The notes: generated by a model not told the origin, from the letters alone. A DNA stretch of 64,000 nt from Pseudomonas fluorescens (GCF_001648775.1 NZ_LVEJ01000002.1:253158-317157); one strand, 5' to 3'. Counted from the stretch's first letter, positions 9,194 through 18,591 are shown. Numbers and translations: made by a program.

Positions 9194-10186
9194 TTATTTG
9201 ACCGGAATCGTGTCCACCACTCGCCGACTCGGCCAGCTATTATTCTCAACCTTGCTGATGTCCAGACTCTTCCTGTCTTTGGAAAAACTGGCAATCAGGT
9301 AAGTTTGCTGAGAAGCGGCACCGCTCAGATAAACGGGTACGCTGCCGAAATTATGGGCCTGCCAGAAGCGCCCTGCTCTTGTATGCAAATGGCCGGCGAA
9401 CACCGCCGTGACCTTGTAATCCTCGATGATCTGGGTGAATCGCTTGATCTGCTCATCGTTGCCCTGCCAGCGGGAGGGTTTGTGCATGTTGAGGATAATA
9501 ATCTGTCCTTTCTTGCGCGCCGCCTTCAAGTCCTCTTCCAGCCAGTCCAGGGAGTTTTTGATATCGAACGTCGTCGGATTCAAGAAGTGAGAAATCTGTA
9601 CTGAATATGTCGGCTCGTTGTGCAACTGGACAAGGTGCACATCGCCAACATCCCTGGAATAAGCCAGGCTTCCAGAATAAAGTCTGTTAACCGCACTGCC
9701 ACTGATTTTCAGGTCCAGATTCTGGACCTTGTCACGATGATGTTCTTCAAAATCGGTGATACTACCGGCAGCACAACTTTCGGAAAAACAGTCATTCTTC
9801 TCGTAATCATGGTTACCAAGACCGTAAAGCACGTGACTACCAAAGTATTTGTTCAACACTGGCCTTAACCAACTACGCTGCCAACCATGACCATAGGCCG
9901 TTATATCGCCATTAATCATGACCGGGATATTCTCCGGCGATGTACTGAAATTTTTCCGAAAGCTTGCGATATCCGAAAACTGGCTCTCGATCAACGCACG
10001 GGAACGCTCCTCTTTGACCGACTGGGACTCAGCCTCACCACTGTCCGTTTTATCAGTCCATGGATATTGTGGATCGGACGCAAATACCAAGTGGTTTGGA
10101 GTTTGCCCAGCGAACACCATCGACGGAATAAAACCGACAACCCACACAAGCGCACAGACACGCGAAAACTTAAATAAGCCTTTCAT
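9194..10186 (-). CDS. Exported calcineurin-like metallophosphoesterase
   Basis: A 330-residue protein with a signal peptide (MKGLFKFSRVCALVWVVGF, cleavage likely after SMVFA at residue 26). Metallophosphoesterase motifs occur in order: ASDPQYP, INGDITAYG, GLGNHDYE, LNMHKPS and FAGHLHTRAGRF. It probably hydrolyses phosphoesters in the periplasm or outside the cell; the substrate is unknown. The start at 10186 has AAAGGA upstream, and the longer frame to 10240 is not needed. It stands alone, divergent from ccoG and convergent with the toxin gene. Base composition is more AT-rich than the flanking cco genes, which hints at acquisition. Confidence 0.8.
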   Translation of the reverse strand: MKGLFKFSRVCALVWVVGFIPSMVFAGQTPNHLVFASDPQYPWTDKTDSGEAESQSVKEERSRALIESQFSDIASFRKNFSTSPENIPVMINGDITAYGHGWQRSWLRPVLNKYFGSHVLYGLGNHDYEKNDCFSESCAAGSITDFEEHHRDKVQNLDLKISGSAVNRLYSGSLAYSRDVGDVHLVQLHNEPTYSVQISHFLNPTTFDIKNSLDWLEEDLKAARKKGQIIILNMHKPSRWQGNDEQIKRFTQIIEDYKVTAVFAGHLHTRAGRFWQAHNFGSVPVYLSGAASQQTYLIASFSKDRKSLDISKVENNSWPSRRVVDTIPVK

Positions 10187-10428
10187 ACAATTCCTTTTGT
10201 CTATCATTAAAATCGCGGCAACCAAAACAACCGCAGGCAAAAGTTAGTTGAAAACCTAAAACAATAGAACCGCTATTCCATTGCAAATTAATTAACCCAG
10301 ACTTGCAACAACTTGCCTGCATATTAAAAACATTACACTTAGCTAATGCCTTTGCGAGATTGTTGCGAAAAGCCTGTCCACCGTTTTGTCTGCAGCGACC
10401 AAAAACTCAGCCATACTCAACAAGTCAA
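10187..10428. other. AT-rich spacer upstream of ccoG
   Basis: About 240 bp of noticeably AT-rich sequence between divergent genes. It should hold the promoter of the phosphoesterase on the minus strand. No gene or strong structure is seen. Confidence 0.4.
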
Positions 10429-10442
10429 TTGACCTGCATCAT
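10429..10442 (+). promoter_or_regulatory. Candidate Anr box upstream of ccoG
   Basis: TTGACCTGCATCAT resembles the TTGAT-N4-ATCAA dyad with two deviations. It lies 168 bp before ccoG, leaving room for a leader. It is a weaker match than the hemN box. Confidence 0.35.
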
Positions 10443-10609
10443 GCTTTGCTGCATTCGCTACACCATTCAGGTTTTTTACCCAACGCGACCAAAGGTCGCA
10501 CCCTTGAGCCAGAGCGACCGGCGTATCATTGCGCCACTGCAACGACCCTTTTTGACCTTGGTTGGCACGTATCGACCGAGGCATTTTTCCACTGCCGTGG
10601 GATGCAATG

Positions 10610-12025
10610 ATGAGCAACCAGATTCCGGTACACGACGTCACACCACCGAGCAAAAACGCGAACAACAGCGTTGACCTTTACGCCTCTCGAGAAAAAATCT
10701 ACACCCGCGCTTTCACTGGCCTGTTCCGCAATCTGCGGATGATGGGCGGCGCCGCATTGTTTCTGCTGTATTTCGGGACGGTGTGGCTGAACTGGGGCGG
10801 CCATCAGGCCGTGTGGTGGAACTTGCCCGAGCGCAAGTTCTTCATCTTCGGCGCGACCTTCTGGCCGCAGGATTTCATTCTGCTCTCAGGCCTGTTGATC
10901 ATTGCCGCGTTCGGCCTGTTCTTCATCACCGTGTATGCCGGCCGAGTCTGGTGCGGCTACACCTGTCCGCAAAGTGTGTGGACGTGGATTTTCATGTGGT
11001 GCGAGAAGGTCACCGAAGGCGACCGCAACCAGCGCATCAAACTCGACAAGGCGCCGATGAGCGCCAACAAGTTCGCGCGCAAATTCGCCAAACACGCGCT
11101 GTGGCTGTTGATCGGTTTTGTCACCGGCATGACCTTCGTCGGCTACTTCTCGCCGATCCGCGAACTGGTTTTCGAATTCTTCACCGGCCAGGCTGACGGC
11201 TGGTCGTACTTCTGGGTCGGTTTCTTCACCCTCGCCACCTACGGCAACGCCGGTTGGCTGCGCGAGCAGGTGTGCATTTACATGTGTCCGTATGCGCGCT
11301 TCCAGAGCGTGATGTTCGACAAGGACACGCTGATCGTTTCCTACGACCCGCGGCGCGGTGAAAGCCGTGGCCCGCGCAAGAAAGGCGTCGACTACAAGGC
11401 CCTGGGCCTGGGCGATTGCATCGATTGCACGATGTGCGTGCAGGTCTGCCCGACCGGCATCGACATCCGTGACGGCCTGCAGATCGAGTGCATCGGCTGC
11501 GCGGCATGCATCGATGCCTGCGACAGCATCATGGACAAAATGGATTACCCGCGCGGGTTGATCAGCTACACCACCGAGCACAACCTGTCCGGGCAGAAAA
11601 CCCATAAACTGCGCCCGCGCCTGATTGGCTACGCCATCGTGCTGCTGGCGATGATCAGCCTGTTGGTCACCGCGTTCTTCATGCGCTCGCTGGTCGGTTT
11701 CGACGTCAGCAAGGACCGTGTGCTGTACCGCGAGAACGCCGAAGGCCGGATCGAAAACGTCTACAGCCTGAAGATCATGAACAAGGACCAGCGCGACCAC
11801 ACCTATGTGCTGGAAGCCAGCGGTTTGCCGGATCTGCGCCTGCAAGGCAAACGCGAAATCAAAGTGCCGGCCGGCGAGATTTTCAGCATGCCGGTCGAGT
11901 TGTCGAGCGCACCGGAACAACTGCCGTCGAGCACCAACGAGGTGAAATTCATCCTCAAGGATGCCGATGACGACAGCGTCCACGTTGAAGCCAAGAGCCG
12001 ATTCATCGGCCCACAAATCCGTTGA
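10610..12025 (+). CDS. ccoG: cbb3 oxidase accessory Fe-S protein CcoG (RdxA/FixG)
   Basis: A 471-residue inner-membrane iron-sulfur protein that helps supply reduced copper during cbb3 oxidase assembly. Several membrane segments are visible (for example AALFLLYFGTVWL and LLSGLLIIAAFGLFF). A CGYTCPQSVWTW motif precedes two ferredoxin-type clusters: CIDCTMCVQVCP and CIGCAACIDACD. The C-terminal third is the periplasmic immunoglobulin-like FixG_C domain. The start is 10610 or the adjacent ATG at 10607; the TTG at 10562 is rejected. It is followed after 11 bp by ccoH. Confidence 0.92.
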   Translation: MSNQIPVHDVTPPSKNANNSVDLYASREKIYTRAFTGLFRNLRMMGGAALFLLYFGTVWLNWGGHQAVWWNLPERKFFIFGATFWPQDFILLSGLLIIAAFGLFFITVYAGRVWCGYTCPQSVWTWIFMWCEKVTEGDRNQRIKLDKAPMSANKFARKFAKHALWLLIGFVTGMTFVGYFSPIRELVFEFFTGQADGWSYFWVGFFTLATYGNAGWLREQVCIYMCPYARFQSVMFDKDTLIVSYDPRRGESRGPRKKGVDYKALGLGDCIDCTMCVQVCPTGIDIRDGLQIECIGCAACIDACDSIMDKMDYPRGLISYTTEHNLSGQKTHKLRPRLIGYAIVLLAMISLLVTAFFMRSLVGFDVSKDRVLYRENAEGRIENVYSLKIMNKDQRDHTYVLEASGLPDLRLQGKREIKVPAGEIFSMPVELSSAPEQLPSSTNEVKFILKDADDDSVHVEAKSRFIGPQIR

Positions 12026-12036
12026 GAGTACTGAAC

Positions 12037-12576
12037 ATGCCCGCAGCAAACGCCGCAAGTCCCTGGTACAAGCACCTTTGGCCATGGATCATCATCGGGA
12101 TTCTGGCCTGTTCGGTGACCCTGACCCTGTCGATGGTGACCATCGCGGTGAACAACCCGGACAACCTGGTCAACGACAACTATTACGAGGCCGGCAAAGG
12201 CATCAACCGTTCGCTGGACCGTGAATTGTTGGCGCAGAATCTGAAGATGCGTGCGGCTGTGCATCTGGATGATGTCACCGGTGAAGTCGACTTGCGCCTG
12301 AGCGGCGACAGCCAACCGAAGACCCTGGAGTTGAACCTGATCTCGCCGACGCAGCCGGAGAAGGATCGCAAAATCGTCCTGACCCGCAGCGAAACCGAAA
12401 CCGGCCGTTACATCGGTCAGTTGAACGACAAGGTTGAAGGTCGTCGCTTTGTCGAATTGCTCGGCAGCCAGGATGATCACGTCTGGCGCATGTTCGAAGA
12501 AGAACTGGTCAACCATGACAAGGATCTGTTGCTCGGTGATGAGCCGCTGCAAGGCGCAGAAGACTTGAAGAAGTGA
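12037..12576 (+). CDS. ccoH: cbb3 assembly protein CcoH/FixH
   Basis: A 179-residue protein with one N-terminal membrane segment (WPWIIIGILACSVTLTLSMV) and a periplasmic FixH domain. The NNPDNLVNDNYYEAGKGIN stretch right after the membrane segment is the family hallmark. It acts in cbb3 maturation and associates with CcoN and CcoP. The start at 12037 is chosen over the upstream TTG at 12022. It forms an operon with ccoG; a tandem repeat array separates it from ccoI. Confidence 0.9.
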   Translation: MPAANAASPWYKHLWPWIIIGILACSVTLTLSMVTIAVNNPDNLVNDNYYEAGKGINRSLDRELLAQNLKMRAAVHLDDVTGEVDLRLSGDSQPKTLELNLISPTQPEKDRKIVLTRSETETGRYIGQLNDKVEGRRFVELLGSQDDHVWRMFEEELVNHDKDLLLGDEPLQGAEDLKK

Positions 12577-12590
12577 GTCAAGCTCAGAAG

Positions 12591-12962
12591 CCCCTCACCC
12601 TAACCCTCTCCCGGAGGGAGAGGGGACTGATCTCGGGCGCTCCTATGCGTTACGTATGACAGTGACGATGCCAGCGACTGAACCTGTTTTTCCGGCTCAC
12701 ACCGATCGGCTCCCTCTCCCCCTGGGAGAGGGGACTGATCTCGGGCGCTCCTATGCGTTACGTATGACAGTGACGATGTCGGCGACTGAATCTGTTTATC
12801 CGGCTCACACCGATCGGCTCCCTCTCCCCCTGGGAGAGGGGACTGATCTTGAGCGCTTGCAGGCGTTACGTATGACAGTGACGATGCCAGCGACTGAACC
12901 TGTTCTTCCGGCTCACACCGATCGGCTCCCTCTCCCTCCGGGAGAGGGCTGGGGTGAGGGCA
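12591..12962. repeat. Tandem array, three 108-bp units
   Basis: The array opens with a CCCCTCACCCTAACCCTC border and closes with GGGAGAGGGCTGGGGTGAGGG. The marker GGGGACTGATCT recurs at 12622, 12730 and 12838, an exact 108-bp period. Each unit joins a CCCTCTCC/GGAGAGGG palindrome to about 80 bp of near-identical filler. It lies between ccoH and ccoI. Long frames through it are repeat translations, not proteins. Confidence 0.9.
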
Positions 12963-13005
12963 AGCGGACAACTCCAATGCAACGGCTTACCCCCTCGACG
13001 ATGCC

Positions 13006-15456
13006 ATGACCACCCCATTCCCCTGCTACCACTGCGCCCTGCCCGTTCCGTCCGGCAGCCGCTTCACCGCCGTTGTGCTCGGGGAGTCCCGCGAGTTCTG
13101 CTGCCCGGGCTGTCAGGCCGTGGCTGAAGCCATCGTTGCCGGCGGACTGGAAAGCTATTACCAACACCGCAGCGAAGCGTCAGCCAACCCTGAAGCCTTG
13201 CCGGTGCAACTGACCGACGAACTAGCGCTGTACGACCGCGCCGATGTCCAGCAACCCTTCGTTCGCCACGAGGGCGATCTGGCCGAAACCACGCTGTTGA
13301 TGGAAGGCATCAGTTGCGCCGCCTGCGGCTGGCTGATCGAGAAGCACCTGCGTACGCTGCCCGCCGTGGCCGAAGCAAGGCTGAATCTGTCCAACCATCG
13401 TTTGCACGTGAGTTGGGCCGACGCGCAATTGCCGCTCAGCCAGATCCTCGCCGAACTGCGCCACATCGGCTACGCCGCCCATCCGTATCAAGCCGACCGC
13501 GCCAGCGAACAACTGGCCAGCGAAAACCGTCTGGCCCTGCGCCAGCTCGGCGTGGCCGGACTGCTGTGGTTTCAGGCAATGATGGCAACCATGGCCACCT
13601 GGCCGGAATTCAACATCGACCTCAGCCCCGAGCTGCACACGATCCTGCGCTGGGTCGCGCTGTTTCTGACCACGCCGATTGTGTTCTACAGCTGCGCGCC
13701 GTTTTTCAAAGGGGCGATGCGCGATCTGCGCACGCGCCACCTGACCATGGACGTCTCGGTGTCGCTGGCAATCGGCAGCGCCTACATCGCCGGGATCTGG
13801 ACCTCGATCACCGGCGTCGGCGAGTTGTATTTCGACGCGGTCGGCATGTTTGCGCTGTTCCTGCTCGCCGGTCGCTATCTGGAGCGCCGCGCCCGCGAAC
13901 GCACTGCCGCTGCCACGGCGCAACTGGTCAATCTGCTCCCGGCCTCGTGCCTGCGCCTCGACGACAGCGGCCAGAGTGAACGCATCCTGCTCAGCGAGCT
14001 GCGCCTCGGTGACCGAATTCTGGTGCAAGCCGGCTCGATCCTGCCGGCCGACGGCAAAATCATCGATGGCCAGTCGAGCATCGATGAGTCGCTGCTGACG
14101 GGCGAATACCTGCCGCAACCGCGCACGCCGGGTGACGCGGTGACCGCTGGCACGCTCAATGTCGAAGGCGCGTTGACTGTTGAAGTGCAGGCGCTGGGGC
14201 AAGACACGCGCCTGTCAGCCATCGTCCGCCTGCTCGACCGCGCCCAGGCGGAAAAACCTCGGCTGGCGGAGATCGCCGACCGCGCCGCGCAGTGGTTTCT
14301 GCTGTTGTCACTGATCGCCGCAGCGGCCATCGGCCTGTTGTGGTGGGAGCTGGATTCGTCGCGGGCGTTCTGGATCGTCCTCGCCATGCTCGTCGCCACC
14401 TGCCCGTGCGCGCTGTCGCTGGCGACGCCGACCGCCCTCACCGCGGCCACCGGCACCCTGCACAAACTCGGTTTGCTGCTGACCCGTGGCCACGTGCTGG
14501 AAGGCCTGAATCAGATCGACACAGTAATCTTCGACAAGACCGGCACCCTGACTGAAGGCCGCTTGGTGTTACGCTCGATCCGACCACTCGGCGCGCCTGA
14601 CAGCGATCAATGCCTGAGCCTTGCCGCGGCCTTGGAAAACCGTTCGGAACACCCGATTGCCCGGGCGTTCGGCCGTGCCCCGTTGGCCGCTGAAGAAGTC
14701 CACAGCACGCCGGGGCTTGGCCTTGAAGGTTTGGTGGGCGGGCAGCGCCTACGCATCGGCCAGGCCGAGTTTGTCTGCGCCCTCAGCGGCGCGGCCGTGC
14801 CGGTCATGCCTAATGAGGCTGGCCAATGGCTGCTGCTCGGTGACACGTCAGGGCCGCTGGCGTGGTTCGTTCTCGACGACCGCTTGCGCGACGACGCCCC
14901 CGCCCTGCTCGCCGCGTGCAAGGCGCGTGGCTGGCGCACATTACTGTTGTCCGGCGACAGTTCGCCGATGGTCGCCAGTGTGGCTGCCGAACTGGGCATT
15001 GATGAGGCACGCGGCGGCCTGCGCCCGGACGACAAGCTGCAAGTGCTGCAACAGCTGCACAAGGAGGGCCGCAAAGTGCTGATGCTCGGTGACGGCGTCA
15101 ATGACGTGCCGGTACTGGCGGCGGCTGACATCAGCGTGGCGATGGGCTCGGCCACCGATCTGGCGAAAACCAGTGCCGACGCCGTGCTGCTGTCCAATCG
15201 CCTCGACGCCTTGGTCCAGGCCTTCACCCTCGCGCGGCGCACCCGCCGGGTAATCATCGAAAACCTGCTGTGGGCCGCGCTGTACAATGGCCTCATGTTG
15301 CCGTTCGCCGCCCTCGGCTGGATCACTCCGGTGTGGGCCGCCGTCGGCATGTCGATCAGTTCGTTGACCGTGGTACTCAATGCCTTGCGCCTGACTCGCT
15401 TGCCGAGCCCGCCGCCAGTCAGCTCCCGGTCAGAAACCCGCCCGCTGCCGGCCTGA
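13006..15456 (+). CDS. ccoI: Copper-exporting P1B-type ATPase for cbb3 assembly
   Basis: An 816-residue copper-transporting ATPase (CcoI/FixI) that moves copper across the inner membrane for insertion into CcoN. An N-terminal cysteine-rich domain (CYHC at 7-10, CCPGC at 32-36) precedes a heavy-metal domain with C104 and C107 (ISCAACGW). The membrane metal site is CPC at about residue 466 (TCPCALSLATP). The phosphorylated Asp lies in FDKTGTLTEG near residue 510, and the hinge motif GDGVNDVP is near 695. Length and domain order are complete. It starts an operon with ccoS and the SafE-like gene. Confidence 0.93.
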   Translation: MTTPFPCYHCALPVPSGSRFTAVVLGESREFCCPGCQAVAEAIVAGGLESYYQHRSEASANPEALPVQLTDELALYDRADVQQPFVRHEGDLAETTLLMEGISCAACGWLIEKHLRTLPAVAEARLNLSNHRLHVSWADAQLPLSQILAELRHIGYAAHPYQADRASEQLASENRLALRQLGVAGLLWFQAMMATMATWPEFNIDLSPELHTILRWVALFLTTPIVFYSCAPFFKGAMRDLRTRHLTMDVSVSLAIGSAYIAGIWTSITGVGELYFDAVGMFALFLLAGRYLERRARERTAAATAQLVNLLPASCLRLDDSGQSERILLSELRLGDRILVQAGSILPADGKIIDGQSSIDESLLTGEYLPQPRTPGDAVTAGTLNVEGALTVEVQALGQDTRLSAIVRLLDRAQAEKPRLAEIADRAAQWFLLLSLIAAAAIGLLWWELDSSRAFWIVLAMLVATCPCALSLATPTALTAATGTLHKLGLLLTRGHVLEGLNQIDTVIFDKTGTLTEGRLVLRSIRPLGAPDSDQCLSLAAALENRSEHPIARAFGRAPLAAEEVHSTPGLGLEGLVGGQRLRIGQAEFVCALSGAAVPVMPNEAGQWLLLGDTSGPLAWFVLDDRLRDDAPALLAACKARGWRTLLLSGDSSPMVASVAAELGIDEARGGLRPDDKLQVLQQLHKEGRKVLMLGDGVNDVPVLAAADISVAMGSATDLAKTSADAVLLSNRLDALVQAFTLARRTRRVIIENLLWAALYNGLMLPFAALGWITPVWAAVGMSISSLTVVLNALRLTRLPSPPPVSSRSETRPLPA

Positions 15457-15478
15457 GCCGCGTGGGCCTGGAGTACAG

Positions 15479-15691
15479 ATGCCAGCTCTCTACGTGATGA
15501 TCCCGGCCGCCCTGCTGATCGTGGCCATCGCCGTGTACATCTTTTTCTGGGCGGTGGACAGCGGTCAGTACGACGATCTCGACGGCCCTGCCCACAGCAT
15601 TCTGTTCGACGATCAGGACCCGAACCACACCGCTGCGGTGGACGAAGCCAACGCGCAAAAACCGGACGACAAGGCGCCCCCTCATGCTTGA
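15479..15691 (+). CDS. ccoS: cbb3 maturation protein CcoS
   Basis: A 70-residue single-span membrane protein (PALYVMIPAALLIVAIAVYI) followed by the CcoS signature FFWAVDSGQYDDLDGPA and an acidic tail. CcoS is required for cofactor insertion in cbb3 oxidase. The gene follows ccoI by 22 bp and overlaps the next gene by 8 bp. Confidence 0.92.
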   Translation: MPALYVMIPAALLIVAIAVYIFFWAVDSGQYDDLDGPAHSILFDDQDPNHTAAVDEANAQKPDDKAPPHA

Positions 15692-16367
15692 ATTGGCGCC
15701 GCTGTTGGTGTCCGCACTGATTCTCGGCTTGCTCGGTGGAGGGCATTGTCTGGGCATGTGCGGCGGTTTGATGGGCGCGCTGACCCTGGCGATTCCCAAG
15801 GAACAACGCAGCCGGCGTTTCCGCTTGTTGCTGGCGTACAACCTCGGGCGGATTCTCAGTTATGCCACGGCCGGATTGTTGATTGGCTTGGCCGGATGGG
15901 CGGTGGCCAACAGTCCGGCGGCGCTGTTCATGCGCGTGCTGGCCGGGTTGCTGCTGATCGCCATGGGTTTGTACCTGGCCGGCTGGTGGAGCGGGCTGAC
16001 GCGCATTGAAAGCCTTGGACGCGGCTTGTGGCGCTACATTCAGCCGGTGGCCAACCGCTTGTTGCCGGTGTCGAGTGTGCCGCGCGCGTTATTGCTCGGC
16101 GCATTGTGGGGCTGGCTGCCGTGCGGACTGGTTTACAGCACGTTGCTGTGGTCGGCGAGTCAGGGCAATGCGCTGGACAGTGCGTTGTTGATGCTCGCAT
16201 TCGGCCTCGGCACCTGGCCGGTGTTGCTCGCCACGGGCCTTGCGGCAGAACGCGTCACGGCCATTTTGCGCAAACGCAGCGTGCGCATGGCCGGTGGTTT
16301 GCTGGTGATTCTGTTCGGCATCTGGACTTTGCCGGGACCGCATCAGCATTGGTTGATGGGCCATTAA
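15684..16367 (+). CDS. DsbD_2/SafE-like membrane protein of the cco cluster
   Basis: A 227-residue polytopic inner-membrane protein with about six hydrophobic segments. The N-terminal GGGHCLGMCGGLMGAL motif, with two Cys and a His in the first helix, is typical of the SafE/DsbD_2 family found beside ccoS. The cysteines suggest transport or relay of metal or electrons; in Pseudomonas this gene sits in the cbb3 maturation operon, so a copper-related role is inferred. It overlaps ccoS by 8 bp. The annotated name 'sulfite exporter' for this family is not informative here. Confidence 0.75.
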   Translation: MLELAPLLVSALILGLLGGGHCLGMCGGLMGALTLAIPKEQRSRRFRLLLAYNLGRILSYATAGLLIGLAGWAVANSPAALFMRVLAGLLLIAMGLYLAGWWSGLTRIESLGRGLWRYIQPVANRLLPVSSVPRALLLGALWGWLPCGLVYSTLLWSASQGNALDSALLMLAFGLGTWPVLLATGLAAERVTAILRKRSVRMAGGLLVILFGIWTLPGPHQHWLMGH

Positions 16368-16380
16368 ATCGGCGGCGCAG

Positions 16381-16470
16381 CCTTCGCGAGCAGGCTCGCT
16401 CCCACAGGAGATTTGTGTTGCACCACCCCTTCAAGTCTAAACATACAAGCGAGCCTGCTCGCGAAGAGGC
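16381..16470. repeat. REP pair (BIME-like)
   Basis: Inverted pair of the REP palindrome: TTCGCGAGCAGGCTCGCTCC at the left and GCGAGCCTGCTCGCGAA at the right, here with a shortened right arm. It fills the gap before hemN. Confidence 0.85.
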
Positions 16471-16498
16471 CCGCATGATCAACACACCTCCTCCCCCG

Positions 16499-16512
16499 TT
16501 GATGCAAATCAA
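16499..16512 (+). promoter_or_regulatory. Perfect Anr box upstream of hemN
   Basis: TTGATGCAAATCAA is an exact match to the FNR/Anr consensus. A GATAGA -10 element at 16533-16538 gives a start near 16547, which puts the box centre at about -41.5, the classical class II activator position. hemN is a known Anr/FNR target. Confidence 0.85.
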
Positions 16513-16575
16513 CAGCCCCATCGCCGCCCACCGATAGACTCGCCACACTGCCAGCCTATCCGGGGGAATGCCCGC

Positions 16576-17958
16576 ATGCTCGACGCCATTCGTTGGGACT
16601 CTGATCTGATCCGCCGCTACGACCTGGCGGGGCCGCGCTACACCTCGTATCCGACGGCCGTGCAATTTCACAGTCAGGTCGGCACGTTCGACCTGTTCCA
16701 CGCCCTGCGCGACAGCCGCAAGGCGCTGCGCCCGTTGTCGCTCTACGTGCACGTGCCGTTCTGCGCGAACATCTGCTACTACTGCGCCTGCAACAAGGTC
16801 ATCACCAAGGATCGCGGCCGTGCCCTGCCGTACCTGCAGCGGCTGGAGCAGGAAATCCAGCTGATCGCCTGTCACCTCGACCCGGCGCAGAAGGTCGAGC
16901 AACTGCACTTCGGTGGTGGCACGCCGACCTTTCTCAGCCACGATGAACTGCGCCAGTTGATGGCGCACCTGCGCAAACATTTCAATCTGCTCGACGACGA
17001 TTCCGGCGATTACGGCATCGAAATCGACCCGCGTGAAGCCGACTGGTCGACCATGGGCCTGCTGCGCGAACTGGGTTTCAACCGCGTCAGCATCGGCCTG
17101 CAAGATCTCGATCCGGCGGTGCAGCGCGCGGTCAATCGCCTGCAAAGCCTGGAAGAAACCCGCGCGGTGATCGACGCCGCGCGCACCCTGCAATTTCGCT
17201 CGATCAACATCGACTTGATCTACGGCTTACCGAAGCAGACGCCGGACAACTTCGCCCGCACCGTCGAGGAGGTCATCAGTCTGCAACCGGACCGACTCTC
17301 GGTGTTCAACTACGCGCATTTGCCGGAACGCTTCATGCCGCAACGGCGGATCAACGCCCATGAGTTGCCGAGCCCGGCGCAGAAACTGGAAATGCTCCAG
17401 CGCACTATCGAACAACTGACCGCCGCCGGTTACCGCTACATCGGCATGGACCACTTCGCCCTGCCCGACGATGAGTTGGCGATTGCTCAGGAAGAACAAA
17501 CCCTGCAACGCAACTTTCAGGGCTACACCACACACGGTCATTGCGATTTGATTGGTCTGGGGGTTTCCGCGATCAGCCAGATCGGTGACCTGTACTGCCA
17601 GAACAGCAGCGACCTCAGCCAGTACCAGAACACGCTTGCCGCCGCGCAACTGGCGACCAGCCGGGGCCTGGTGTGCAACGCCGATGACCGTCTGCGCCGG
17701 GCCGTGATTCAGCAACTGATCTGCAATTTCAGCCTGGAATTTGCCGAGATCGAGCAACAGTTCAACATCGATTTTCAGGGCTACTTCGGTGCGCTGTGGC
17801 CGCAACTGCAAGGCATGGCCGACGATGGCCTGATTGTCCTTGATCGCGAGCGGATCGCGGTATCGCCGGCGGGACGCCTGTTGGTGCGCTCGGTGTGCAT
17901 GGTGTTCGATGCCTACCTGGAACAGCAGAACCGCCAGCGCTTTTCGCGGGTGATTTAG
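16576..17958 (+). CDS. hemN: Oxygen-independent coproporphyrinogen III oxidase
   Basis: A 460-residue radical-SAM enzyme that converts coproporphyrinogen III to protoporphyrinogen IX without oxygen, supplying haem under low oxygen. The 4Fe-4S motif is C63-X3-C67-X2-C70 with the following Cys72 (CANICYYCAC). FGGGTPTFL is the SAM-binding glycine motif, and RRYDLAGPRYTSYPTA is the HemN N-terminus. GGGGGA precedes the ATG at 16576. It has its own Anr-dependent promoter, and its end overlaps the convergent gene by 4 bp. Confidence 0.95.
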   Translation: MLDAIRWDSDLIRRYDLAGPRYTSYPTAVQFHSQVGTFDLFHALRDSRKALRPLSLYVHVPFCANICYYCACNKVITKDRGRALPYLQRLEQEIQLIACHLDPAQKVEQLHFGGGTPTFLSHDELRQLMAHLRKHFNLLDDDSGDYGIEIDPREADWSTMGLLRELGFNRVSIGLQDLDPAVQRAVNRLQSLEETRAVIDAARTLQFRSINIDLIYGLPKQTPDNFARTVEEVISLQPDRLSVFNYAHLPERFMPQRRINAHELPSPAQKLEMLQRTIEQLTAAGYRYIGMDHFALPDDELAIAQEEQTLQRNFQGYTTHGHCDLIGLGVSAISQIGDLYCQNSSDLSQYQNTLAAAQLATSRGLVCNADDRLRRAVIQQLICNFSLEFAEIEQQFNIDFQGYFGALWPQLQGMADDGLIVLDRERIAVSPAGRLLVRSVCMVFDAYLEQQNRQRFSRVI

Positions 17959-18437
17959 TTTTTCATCAGCAGCGAGCCGACTTTCATATTCTGATCCGCC
18001 GTCAGGCCGGACTGCCCGACCACTTTCGACAGGGCAAGATTGGCCGTGATCAGCCCGGTGTTCAACGCGGCGATGGCGCCGCGCAGGCTGGCAACCTTGA
18101 TGATTTTTTCTTCGTTGGAAAGGCGTTTGTCAGCCATCACCGCTTCGATGAGCGCCTTTTTCTCGGCAATCTCTTTTTGCAATTTGCGGATCATCTTCAG
18201 CAATTGCTGGATGTTCTCCGGCAAACCGCTTTCTTCGATATCACGATTATCGCCGCCAGCGCCGGCGGATTTTTCGATCGATGCACCGGACAGCGACACT
18301 TTGACGCCCTCGACCAAGGTCGGGGTTGCCTCTTCGCTCGAAGCCGGGTCGCGCGCATTGCCCGACGCAGCTTTAAACGTTTCCGGCACTGCCGCAACGT
18401 CGCTGTTACCGGGGCCCAGCGTGCCGATGGTGGCCAT
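17955..18437 (-). CDS. Unknown coiled-coil protein next to anr
   Basis: A 160-residue soluble protein of unknown function. The first 70 residues are polar and low in structure ([16 protein letters not shown]). Residues 75-115 form a likely coiled coil ([20 protein letters not shown]), and the C-terminal part is alanine- and leucine-rich. No catalytic motif, signal peptide or membrane segment is seen. The start at 18437 has AAGGAA upstream. It is convergent with hemN, with a 4-bp overlap, and divergent from anr, sharing that upstream region. Confidence 0.7.
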   Translation of the reverse strand: MATIGTLGPGNSDVAAVPETFKAASGNARDPASSEEATPTLVEGVKVSLSGASIEKSAGAGGDNRDIEESGLPENIQQLLKMIRKLQKEIAEKKALIEAVMADKRLSNEEKIIKVASLRGAIAALNTGLITANLALSKVVGQSGLTADQNMKVGSLLMKN

Positions 18438-18591
18438 CGATTGGTTCCTTGTACGCACTTTGATACCTGTTTATCGGCTGCTGGTCCTGGGGCTTTATGG
18501 CTGTAGGGCAAAGTCGCCCCAGACTGGCCTGAATGTCCTCCCGTGGGTTACCCTTACGGCTTATGTGTGTTTTCCCACAAGGATCCAAGAA

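Noticed and set aside
12600..12977. Repetitive protein frame on the minus strand (LPGGEGADRCEP repeats)
   Set aside because: It is a translation of the 108-bp DNA repeat, with no ribosome site or family resemblance. The same happens at 60984-61710.
18040..18591. N-terminal extension of anr
   Set aside because: It reads through the opposite strand of the coiled-coil gene; the FNR N-terminus with its cysteines starts at 18592.
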